Shown here: positions 1-5,652 of the stretch, piece by piece
Position numbering within the stretch: the first letter of the stretch is position 1
Layout of the letters: the number at the start of each line of letters is the position of its first letter
NCBI GenBank assembly: GCA_015711775.1
Contig: JACVJB010000085.1
Coordinates: 1-5,652 of the forward strand
Direction: 5' to 3'
DNA: 5,652 nt
Source: Actinomycetota bacterium
GTDB lineage: Bacteria > Actinomycetota > Humimicrobiia > Humimicrobiales > Humimicrobiaceae
Made by a program: the position numbers and the translations under genes
Notes under the pieces: generated by a model
Told to the model about the DNA's origin: nothing
The model's database searches: none
Seen by the model: the letters and a program-made list of their open reading frames with translations, nothing else

Positions 1-30
1 AATTAAAACGATTAATTTTTAAAAAGTGAG

Positions 31-1308
31 ATGGAAATATTTATAAGAGCATTAGCAGGGTATAACTGGTTTATATTATCAGTACTGATTATATTATTTA
101 TCAGTTTCCTTGTTAACCTTAAATATTTTAAACCTGTTTTTTTTTATAAACTCAATGCAGTTTACAGCCAGACTCTTCCAAGAGTTTCGGTGCTTATTCC
201 TGCAAGAAATGAAGAAAAAAATATTGAAGCATGCCTGCGCTCTCTTCTTGCGCAGGACTACAAAAACCTCGAAATTATTATACTTGACGACAACTCAACA
301 GACGGCACTTCGGATCTGGTAAGCAGGATAATTGAAGAATACAGTAACACTCATCCGCCTTTTCCTGATAATAATGCAGGGGAAAACATAATTACCCTTA
401 AGCTTATAAGGGGCCAATCCCTTCAGGCAGGCTGGGTAGGAAAAAACTATGCATGTTACCAGCTTGAAAAAGCTGCAAGTGGTGATTACCTGTTATTTAC
501 GGATGCCGATACGGTGCATTGCCAGCAGTCTGTTTCATGCGGGCTGCAATGCCTGATTTCAAACAAGCTTGATGCACTTTCTGTTTATCCGGAAATGATA
601 ATGAGTTCTTTTTTTGAAAGAATGGTTATAGGTTTTATGAAATTCGGGATCTTGCTGTTTTTACCGCTATATTTAAGAAACAGGGTAAACAAACCGCTTC
701 TGAGCACTGCACTGGGCTCATACATGTTATATAAACGAAATGTATACAGGGATGTAGGCGGACACACCCTGATATATAATAAATGCCTTGAGGATATGAA
801 TATGGCAAACCTCATAAAAAGCAAAGGATACAGGTTTGAAATATTTGACGGATTTAAAACTTACAGGACGAGAATGTACAGTAATCTGAATGATATCTAT
901 AAAGGATTTTCCCGTTTTATTCTTACAACTTTTAATTACAAAAAAGTACTGCCGCTTTTTTTAATATTTTTAGTTTCAGCGCTGCTGCTTTTTCCCTTTG
1001 TTTTAATATTTATGTATCCGGTTTTGAATTATTTCCTCACCACGGCGGGCGCAACAATTCCCGTCCTGGATTTTCTCTTATATAAGAGTGTCCTGCTTAA
1101 TCTGCTGCAGATATCTTTATTATTGCTTATTAAGACTATCTATGTTTCAAGATTTGAAGGAAATGCAGTTGATGTGTTGCTGCACCCTGCTTCTATTGCA
1201 ACAATCCTGGTTATGGGAATAAAGCTTTCATTTGGAGGCAAAAAAACAAGCCATATTAGCTGGAAGGGGAGGGAATACAGTTTCAGCGATGCAAATATGA
1301 AAGTATAA
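31..1308 (+). CDS. Membrane-anchored family 2 glycosyltransferase, CrtQ/HpnB-like
   Basis: This is a complete 425-residue GT-A fold glycosyltransferase that should transfer a sugar from a nucleotide sugar to a lipid or isoprenoid acceptor on the cytoplasmic face of the membrane. A hydrophobic anchor lies at about residues 13-31. The catalytic domain begins at RVSVLIPARNEE (51-62), followed by the nucleotide-binding DDNSTDGT (86-93), GWVGKNYAC (134-142), the metal-binding DAD (158-160) and a probable catalytic-base ED (254-255). Hydrophobic segments follow at about 203-216, 306-336, 350-371 and 381-400, and the tail holds WKGREY (411-416). GW-GK before DAD and the multi-helix C-terminus are typical of carotenoid (CrtQ) and hopene-associated (HpnB) glycosyltransferases; this resemblance is from memory. 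There is no QxxRW motif, so a processive synthase is unlikely. The ATG start is preceded by only a weak GTGAG. The acceptor and sugar are unknown. Confidence 0.88.
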   Translation: MEIFIRALAGYNWFILSVLIILFISFLVNLKYFKPVFFYKLNAVYSQTLPRVSVLIPARNEEKNIEACLRSLLAQDYKNLEIIILDDNSTDGTSDLVSRIIEEYSNTHPPFPDNNAGENIITLKLIRGQSLQAGWVGKNYACYQLEKAASGDYLLFTDADTVHCQQSVSCGLQCLISNKLDALSVYPEMIMSSFFERMVIGFMKFGILLFLPLYLRNRVNKPLLSTALGSYMLYKRNVYRDVGGHTLIYNKCLEDMNMANLIKSKGYRFEIFDGFKTYRTRMYSNLNDIYKGFSRFILTTFNYKKVLPLFLIFLVSALLLFPFVLIFMYPVLNYFLTTAGATIPVLDFLLYKSVLLNLLQISLLLLIKTIYVSRFEGNAVDVLLHPASIATILVMGIKLSFGGKKTSHISWKGREYSFSDANMKV

Positions 1309-1370
1309 AGTTTAAGGATATTTTTATTAAAAAGTTTTCAGGACTGATAAATTACAGGCAGGTTTTTAAC

Positions 1371-2177
1371 TTGAAAGAAACAGCTTACAAATTAAATAAA
1401 AAAAGATTCAGTATTAAAAAGACTGCAAAACTGGTTTCTTTTGTATTTGACGGCTCTGTTCTTGCGCTTCCAATATTTTTGTCAGTATACTTAACAGGAA
1501 CAGACAGGCTGTTAAAGACGCTTCCTTCATTTCTCATTTCAATATTTTTCCTGGCCTTAATTCCTTATATGCTCATCCTTTGCCTTTATAAATGCGGCAA
1601 AATTTGCGATCTTCATATGCCAAAGAGAAAGGAAAGAATTATCCCCCTTATATTTATTAATTTAATTGCCGTATCGGGTTTTTTCCTGCTCTGGCTGGTA
1701 CCTGCGACACCTCTATTAAAGACAGTTTATACAATATATATTACAGGTCTTATTACGCTAAGCATTATAAGCCTCTTGTGGAAAATCAGCTTCCATACAA
1801 GCTATGTTACTATATTTGCAATTGTTTTTATTACAGTTTATGGAAAATGGGGTCTTTTTGCTCTACTGCTCATACCAGTGATGATCTGGGCAAGAACTGA
1901 GCTTAAAAGGCATACAATTGCCCAGGCAGCAGGAGGAGTTGTCGCAACCTTTGCTGTTTCTTTTATTATCCTGGGCCTTAACGGATTTACATTTAGTGCT
2001 CATCCTGCATTTTTTGAAATAAATGAGTTATTTATCCCGGTTTATTATAGATATATAAATTCTATCCTATACCCGGGCAGAATAGATGCAATGCTTATAT
2101 TTATACTAATAATCATTCTGCTTAGTGCATACAAAACCCGCCTGTCGGCAAACCTCCGTTACAGCGCAATAAGTTAA
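1371..2177 (+). CDS. Polytopic membrane protein with divergent PAP2 (lipid phosphatase-like) motifs
   Basis: This 268-residue integral membrane protein has about six to eight hydrophobic segments (near 21-41, 52-73, 91-110, 116-136, 144-172, 186-204 and 238-254). It shows an ordered set of motifs like the PAP2 phosphatase superfamily. Motif 1 is D80-LHMPKRKER-x2-P92, motif 2 is KISFH (138-142, H142), and motif 3 is R175-x5-H181-T-x2-Q185. In classical PAP2 enzymes the third motif is SR-x5-H-x3-D; here Arg and His keep their spacing, but Asp is replaced by Gln and the preceding Ser by Ala. PAP2 enzymes dephosphorylate lipid phosphates such as isoprenyl diphosphates, so this could serve the same membrane-lipid pathway as the upstream glycosyltransferase. 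That role is inferred. The start is TTG: the frame is open back to 1260 but has no ATG or GTG, and AGG triplets at 1356-1362 give a modest ribosome binding site. The segment after residue 205 is not explained by the PAP2 core. Confidence 0.7.
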   Translation: MKETAYKLNKKRFSIKKTAKLVSFVFDGSVLALPIFLSVYLTGTDRLLKTLPSFLISIFFLALIPYMLILCLYKCGKICDLHMPKRKERIIPLIFINLIAVSGFFLLWLVPATPLLKTVYTIYITGLITLSIISLLWKISFHTSYVTIFAIVFITVYGKWGLFALLLIPVMIWARTELKRHTIAQAAGGVVATFAVSFIILGLNGFTFSAHPAFFEINELFIPVYYRYINSILYPGRIDAMLIFILIIILLSAYKTRLSANLRYSAIS

Positions 2178-2288
2178 TAATTATTTAATCTATTTTTAAT
2201 AAGTTTTTAACAAATAAAAATTTCTTTCTGTTAAATTTTGTAGTAGCGGTGGCCACGTTTTGAAGCTTTCCAATTTTCGTATTAAATA
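2178..2288. other. A+T-rich intergenic junction between two transcription units
   Basis: The region is almost all A and T except for a G+C-rich patch (2246-2257) holding the 8-base palindrome GTGGCCAC (2249-2256). It contains an A+T-only inverted repeat (2217-2223 with 2233-2239) that is too weak to call a terminator. No coding potential is seen. It most likely marks the boundary between the glycosyltransferase/PAP2 genes and the importer operon. Confidence 0.5.
2207..2236 (+). promoter_or_regulatory. Weak candidate sigma-70-type promoter for the ABC transporter operon
   Basis: TTAACA (2207-2212, 5 of 6 to the -35 consensus) is separated by 18 bases from TTAAAT (2231-2236, 4 of 6 to the -10 consensus). 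It sits in the only intergenic region ahead of the binding-protein gene and would give a leader of roughly 100 bases. A second, poorer candidate is TTGAAG (2260-2265) with TTAAAT (2282-2287, 16-base spacing). In DNA this A+T-rich such matches arise easily by chance, so this is a suggestion only. Confidence 0.25.
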
Positions 2289-2330
2289 ATGGAAACGGAA
2301 AAAACAATTTATATTAAGAAACAAAAAGAG

Positions 2331-2335
2331 AGGAG
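2331..2335 (+). promoter_or_regulatory. Shine-Dalgarno site that fixes the start of the binding-protein gene
   Basis: AGGAG lies seven bases before the ATG at 2343. The upstream in-frame ATG at 2289 has only A+T-rich sequence ahead of it and no recognisable ribosome binding site. Choosing 2343 also removes a lysine-rich, charged 18-residue extension that would be unusual in front of a signal peptide. Confidence 0.75.
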
Positions 2336-2342
2336 CCAGTTA

Positions 2343-3428
2343 ATGGACAGAATAAAAAAACCATCTTCAGCTACATTCAGGATTGCAGCAATAACAGGGC
2401 TTATTGCAATGATTACAGTAATTCTAATCTCAACTGCTTTTCTGGGTACCGGATGTACCACTGGAAAAAGTAAGGAACTCAATGTTTACACAGCTATTGA
2501 AGAAGAACATCTTGAGCCATATCTTGCATCGTTTAAGGCTCAGTATCCTGATATTACTGTTAATATAACAAGGGATTCCACCGGCATAATAACTGCCAAG
2601 TTAATTGCTGAAAAAGATAACCCCCAGGCTGATGTAATCTGGGGTCTTGCTGCAACAAGTCTTCTTGTAATGGATCAGGAAGGTATGCTTGCAGGATATA
2701 ATCCAAAAGGCATTGATAACATATATCCAGAGTTTAAAGATTCAAAAAACAATCCAGTTCACTGGGTTGGTATTGATGCATGGATGACTGCCTTTACAGT
2801 AAATACAGTAGAGGCACAGGCAAAAGGAATATCCATTCCTAAAAGCTATGATGATTTAATTAAACCTGAATATAAAGGTCTTGTTGTAATGCCAAACCCT
2901 GCCTCATCAGGAACCGGGTTTTTAACAGTATCAGCAATACTGCAGTTAAAAGGTGAGCAGGCAGGATGGGAATACCTTGATAAGCTTCACGAAAATATAG
3001 CAGCGTATACTCACAGCGGTTCAAAACCTGCAAAAATGGCAGGGGCAGGCGAGTATCCCGTTGGAATATCATTTGGATATAAGGGCCTGCTTGTAAAAGC
3101 AGATGGCGCACCGGTTGAAGTTATATTCCCTTCTGAAGGTTCCGGATGGGATCTTGAAGCAAATGCGCTTGTTAAAAAAGATAAAATAAAAAATGAAGCT
3201 AAACTTTTCCTTGACTGGGCAATCAGTGACACTCCAATGAAAGAGTATAATAAGAATTATGCAATTATATGCTCAAAAAGTGTCCAGCCTACTGTGCCGG
3301 AAGGGTTTCCCTCAGATCCTATAAAACAACTTATTAAAAATGACTTCAACTGGGCGGCTGCAAACAGGGAAGCAATACTGAAGGAATGGTCCTCAAGATA
3401 TGACTCAAAGAGTGAGCCAAAATCTTAA
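2343..3428 (+). CDS. phnS2: ABC transporter substrate-binding lipoprotein, putative 2-aminoethylphosphonate-binding
   Basis: This is the extracytoplasmic solute-binding protein of the importer encoded by the next two genes, 361 residues from the chosen ATG (an in-frame ATG at 2289 would add 18). A basic N-terminus (DRIKK) and a hydrophobic stretch at 14-35 lead to LGTGC with Cys38, a loose lipobox suggesting a lipid-anchored protein. The mature part starts [14 protein letters not shown], the opening of extracellular binding proteins of the iron/phosphonate class. Segments remembered as characteristic of the putative 2-aminoethylphosphonate family (PhnS2, also AepX) are [11 protein letters not shown] (77-87), [11 protein letters not shown] (96-106), [11 protein letters not shown] (183-193), YTHSGSKP (222-229), EYPVGISF (237-244) and GWDLEA (268-273). 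Ligand assignment rests on this family resemblance; a related Fe(III) or polyamine-type ligand is less likely but not excluded. The gene follows an A+T-rich intergenic region and precedes a strong hairpin, consistent with higher expression than the downstream genes. Confidence 0.88.
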   Translation: MDRIKKPSSATFRIAAITGLIAMITVILISTAFLGTGCTTGKSKELNVYTAIEEEHLEPYLASFKAQYPDITVNITRDSTGIITAKLIAEKDNPQADVIWGLAATSLLVMDQEGMLAGYNPKGIDNIYPEFKDSKNNPVHWVGIDAWMTAFTVNTVEAQAKGISIPKSYDDLIKPEYKGLVVMPNPASSGTGFLTVSAILQLKGEQAGWEYLDKLHENIAAYTHSGSKPAKMAGAGEYPVGISFGYKGLLVKADGAPVEVIFPSEGSGWDLEANALVKKDKIKNEAKLFLDWAISDTPMKEYNKNYAIICSKSVQPTVPEGFPSDPIKQLIKNDFNWAAANREAILKEWSSRYDSKSEPKS

Positions 3429-3462
3429 ACCCGGTTAATTTTTTGGTTGTTTTAGCTATAGC

Positions 3463-3490
3463 GCTCCTGCCTGCATATGCAGGCAGGAGC
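3463..3490 (+). repeat. 28-base perfect palindrome between binding-protein and ATPase genes
   Basis: Positions 3463-3490 equal their own reverse complement. In RNA this gives a 12-bp stem (3463-3474 with 3479-3490, 9 of 12 pairs G-C) closed by an ATAT loop (3475-3478). It begins 34 bases after the binding-protein stop codon. No T-run follows on either strand, so it is not a standard intrinsic terminator. A likely role is 3'-end protection of the binding-protein mRNA and differential expression within the operon, as known for malE-malF-type intercistronic hairpins. A dispersed REP-like repeat is an alternative. An adjacent 8-base palindrome GCTATAGC lies at 3455-3462. Confidence 0.85.
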
Positions 3491-3539
3491 AAAGCCTTAA
3501 TAAAGAGGCATATATATTTGTGAATAATTTATCAGATTC

Positions 3540-3544
3540 AGGAG
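3540..3544 (+). promoter_or_regulatory. Shine-Dalgarno site of the ATPase gene
   Basis: AGGAG with seven bases before the ATG at 3552 is a near-optimal ribosome binding site. It lets the ATPase be translated independently of the binding-protein gene despite the 123-base gap and the hairpin between them. Confidence 0.75.
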
Positions 3545-3551
3545 TTAAAAA

Positions 3552-4553
3552 ATGTCTTACCTTAAAATGAAAAATATCACAAAGAAAGTCGGTAATTTTA
3601 CTGCATTAAGTGATATTAACTTTGAACTGAAAGAAGGAGAATTTCTCTGTCTGCTTGGGCCCAGCGGATGCGGTAAAACCACTCTTTTAAGAATTATTGC
3701 AGGCCTTGAAGAACCTGATAGCGGCAAAGTGTTTTTAAATGGAAATGACATAACAAATCTCCATCCGTCAAGCAGAAACTTCGGAATTGTTTTTCAGTCA
3801 TATGCACTATTTCCCAATATGACAGCTTATGAAAATATAGCTTTCGGGCTAAAAAACAAAAAAAATGGCAAAGTTGATATAAAGGCCCGTATTGGCAGCC
3901 TGCTTTCCCTTGTAAATCTTACACATGTGAAGTCCAAATATCCTTCACAGCTTTCCGGAGGCGAGCAGCAGAGAGTGGCTCTTGCAAGAGCGCTTGCGCT
4001 TGACCCTGGTTTTCTTCTACTGGATGAACCGCTGTCAGCGCTTGATGCAAAGGTCCGTAACAGGCTCAGACGCGAAATAAGGGAGACACAGGAAAAACTA
4101 AATATTACAACAATAATGGTAACTCATGACCAGGAAGAAGCTCTGACAATGGCTGACAGGATAGTTGTAATGAATGAAGGCCGGATTATGCAGATAGATA
4201 CGCCACAGGCAATTTATGAGTTTCCGGCAAATCCATTTGTTGCAGATTTTATTGGTGATATAAACTTTATAGAGAAAGATTCCACAATAAATGCAATAAG
4301 GCCGGAAAATATTAATATTGGCAAAAACGGCGGAATTGAGGCAGTTTTGCGCCATAAAGAATTCAGGGGTGCTTTTTACAGGCTGACTCTCTGTCTTAAA
4401 GAAAATAACCAGATGGTAAAAGTTGATATACCTTCCAGTGGAAGACTAAATTTGCCCGATAATGAGGGGAAAATTTTTTTAGAGCTTCCTACTGAAAAGC
4501 TTATTAATTATAAAGATCAGGAACACAGTTATATTAATAAATGCAGTTCATAA
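3552..4553 (+). CDS. phnT2: ABC transporter ATP-binding protein, putative 2-aminoethylphosphonate importer
   Basis: This 333-residue cytoplasmic ATPase should power the importer by ATP hydrolysis. All catalytic motifs are intact: Walker [10 protein letters not shown] (36-44), Q-loop Gln82, signature LSGGEQQ (134-140), Walker B FLLLDEP with Glu159 (154-160), D-loop SALD (162-165) and switch His192 in VTHDQEEA. The sequence through [15 protein letters not shown] is typical of the PotA/FbpC/PhnT2 group that has a C-terminal TOBE (OB-fold) domain. That C-terminal part is short: only about ten residues separate FIGDINFI (233-240) from the AIRPEN element (248-253), where relatives usually have several tens, and the whole protein is shorter than the usual 350-370. 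The phosphonate assignment comes mainly from the neighbouring binding protein, since ATPases of this group are hard to tell apart. The 3' end overlaps the permease gene by 13 bases, implying translational coupling. Confidence 0.9.
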   Translation: MSYLKMKNITKKVGNFTALSDINFELKEGEFLCLLGPSGCGKTTLLRIIAGLEEPDSGKVFLNGNDITNLHPSSRNFGIVFQSYALFPNMTAYENIAFGLKNKKNGKVDIKARIGSLLSLVNLTHVKSKYPSQLSGGEQQRVALARALALDPGFLLLDEPLSALDAKVRNRLRREIRETQEKLNITTIMVTHDQEEALTMADRIVVMNEGRIMQIDTPQAIYEFPANPFVADFIGDINFIEKDSTINAIRPENINIGKNGGIEAVLRHKEFRGAFYRLTLCLKENNQMVKVDIPSSGRLNLPDNEGKIFLELPTEKLINYKDQEHSYINKCSS

Positions 4554-5652
4554 AAAGAAACAAACTTGCTACAGATAATCCGCTACAGAAAACACTTATA
4601 ATTGTTTTTTTGCTTTTTCTTTTTATAGCTATAATACTTCCGCTTTACAGTTTATTTGTAAAAGCCTTTTATGATAAATCAGGCAGTTTTACAGGATTTG
4701 GCAACTTCAGGTATTATTTTGCTAATCCCGCCCTTTTTCAAAGTGTGCAGAATACCTTGTTTATATCTGTGATTACCACATTAATAGCTGTTTTTCTTGC
4801 TTTTATTTACGCTTACTCTCTTTCAAGGATTAATATAAGGGGGAAGACTTTTTTTAAATATATTGCCCTGCTGCCTCTTTTTGCCCCGACCATGCTGCAG
4901 GGTATATCACTGGTGTATCTTTTTGGCAACAAAGGAATATTTACAACCATTGGGTTAAATATAAAGCTCTATGGAGCAGTTGGAATAATAGCATCAGAGA
5001 TACTATATACTTTTCCCCAGGCATATTTAATCCTGCTTATTGCTTTTGAAATGACTGATTACCGTTTGTACGAAGCTGCCCAGGCCCTGGGTGCAGGGAA
5101 AATAAAGCAGTTCTTCAGGGTAACCTTACCTGGCGTAAAGTACGGCCTTGTAAGTGCCGTATTTGTTTGTTTCACTCTAAGTTTCACTGATTTTGGCGCC
5201 CCTAAGGTTGTAGGCGGGGATTTTAATGTTCTTGCAACAGACATTTATAAACAGATAGTGGGCCAGCAGAATTTCTCAATGGGCGCAGTTGTCGGCATTA
5301 TTCTGTTAATTCCTGCAGTTGCAAGTTTTGCTGTGGACAGAATTACATCAAGGAAGCAAAGTTCTTTTTTATCGTCAAAGTCTGTTCCTTACCAGTTAAA
5401 AACAAAAGCTGCGGACAATATTTTCTTTATATACTGTATTATTATAAGCGCAGTTATACTTGTTTTTTTCCTTGTAGCAATTTTTGCTTCACTTGTGAAG
5501 GTATGGCCATATAATTTAAATCTTACATTTGCTCATTATAATTTTAAAACAGTTTCAAGCTCAGGAATAAAGCCATACATAAACAGTATAATAATATCTT
5601 TTATAAGCGCAGCTATAGGCACAATACTAATTTTTATTAGCGCCTATATTAT
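4541..5652 (+). CDS. phnU2: ABC transporter permease, double-length type, 3' end outside the window
   Basis: The frame opened by ATG at 4541 is open to the window edge (370 complete codons) and encodes the inner-membrane channel of the importer. Hydrophobic segments lie at about residues 18-40, 72-95, 104-127, 145-170, 201-219, 247-265, 294-317 and 347-369. The EAA loop that docks on the ATPase is clear: EAAQALGAG (178-186) with RVTLP ending at 197. After the first six-helix domain, a linker of about 25 residues (268-292) leads to a new helix and then the [14 protein letters not shown] segment (348-361), which starts a second permease domain. This is the fused layout of FbpB-like and PhnU2 permeases, usually around 550 residues, so about a third should lie beyond the edge. 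The start overlaps the ATPase stop by 13 bases and lacks a good ribosome binding site, so coupled translation is likely. Substrate is inferred from the binding protein. Confidence 0.88.
   Translation, partial: MQFIKRNKLATDNPLQKTLIIVFLLFLFIAIILPLYSLFVKAFYDKSGSFTGFGNFRYYFANPALFQSVQNTLFISVITTLIAVFLAFIYAYSLSRINIRGKTFFKYIALLPLFAPTMLQGISLVYLFGNKGIFTTIGLNIKLYGAVGIIASEILYTFPQAYLILLIAFEMTDYRLYEAAQALGAGKIKQFFRVTLPGVKYGLVSAVFVCFTLSFTDFGAPKVVGGDFNVLATDIYKQIVGQQNFSMGAVVGIILLIPAVASFAVDRITSRKQSSFLSSKSVPYQLKTKAADNIFFIYCIIISAVILVFFLVAIFASLVKVWPYNLNLTFAHYNFKTVSSSGIKPYINSIIISFISAAIGTILIFISAYI

Noticed and set aside
234..256. Inverted repeat CCTGCGC/GCGCAGG with a nine-base loop inside the glycosyltransferase gene.
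   Set aside because: It lies in conserved coding sequence (CLRSLLAQD) and the seven-base stem is explained by codon content; no sign of regulation.
585..824. Antisense open frame within the glycosyltransferase gene, with similar ones at 2860-3111, 3011-3232, 3557-3751, 4098-4355 and 5059-5244.
   Set aside because: All lie opposite well-supported genes, show no recognisable domain and are best explained as shadows of the real coding frames.
1260..1370. Possible N-terminal extension of the PAP2-like protein, since its frame is open upstream to 1260.
   Set aside because: No ATG, GTG or TTG occurs in frame before the TTG at 1371, and the extension would overlap the glycosyltransferase gene.
2216..2239. 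A+T-only inverted repeat (AAAATTT/AAATTTT) considered as a terminator after the PAP2-like gene.
   Set aside because: The stem contains no G-C pairs and would be unstable; such matches are expected by chance in A+T-rich DNA.
2289..2342. An earlier in-frame ATG that would extend the binding protein by 18 residues.
   Set aside because: It has no ribosome binding site, and the extension is highly charged and sits before a signal peptide; the ATG at 2343 has AGGAG at ideal spacing.
3463..3500. The intercistronic palindrome as a rho-independent terminator.
   Set aside because: It is followed by AAAGCC rather than a T-run, and the reverse strand also lacks one; the downstream genes clearly belong to the same transporter.

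Overview
The window is a low-G+C bacterial segment with five genes, all on the + strand. A and T dominate third codon positions, ATA and AGG/AGA codons are common, and Shine-Dalgarno sites are of the AGGAG type. A lipoprotein-type signal on the solute-binding protein fits a bacterium, perhaps an anaerobic Bacillota or an uncultured low-G+C lineage. The sequence alone does not settle the taxonomy. There are no RNA genes, CRISPR arrays or insertion sequences, and no gene-free stretch is longer than about 125 bases.

Left part (31-2177): two membrane-associated proteins form a probable small operon. The first is a membrane-anchored family 2 glycosyltransferase of the type that resembles carotenoid and hopanoid-associated glycosyltransferases (CrtQ/HpnB-like). 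After a 62-base gap comes a TTG-started polytopic membrane protein. It carries a divergent PAP2 (lipid phosphate phosphatase-like) motif set with Gln in place of the usual catalytic-motif Asp. Together they suggest lipid or isoprenoid-linked sugar chemistry at the membrane, but no substrate can be read from the sequence.

Junction (2178-2288): a very A+T-rich intergenic region with a weak candidate promoter and one short G+C-rich palindrome. It probably separates two transcription units.

Right part (2343-5652): an ABC importer operon in the order binding protein, ATPase, permease. The binding protein looks like the putative 2-aminoethylphosphonate family (PhnS2/AepX type). The ATPase is a complete CUT1/PotA/Fbp-style nucleotide-binding protein with a shortened C-terminal regulatory region. 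The permease overlaps the ATPase gene by 13 bases and runs off the window. It appears to be the double-length (fused two-domain) permease type seen in the same transporter class. A 28-base perfect palindrome lies between the binding-protein and ATPase genes and probably forms an mRNA hairpin. The likely role of the operon is phosphonate (2-aminoethylphosphonate) uptake. The catabolic genes that would confirm this are not in the window and could lie downstream.

No clearly novel system is visible. The most noteworthy points are the intercistronic palindrome, the shortened ATPase C-terminus and the variant PAP2 protein paired with the glycosyltransferase.
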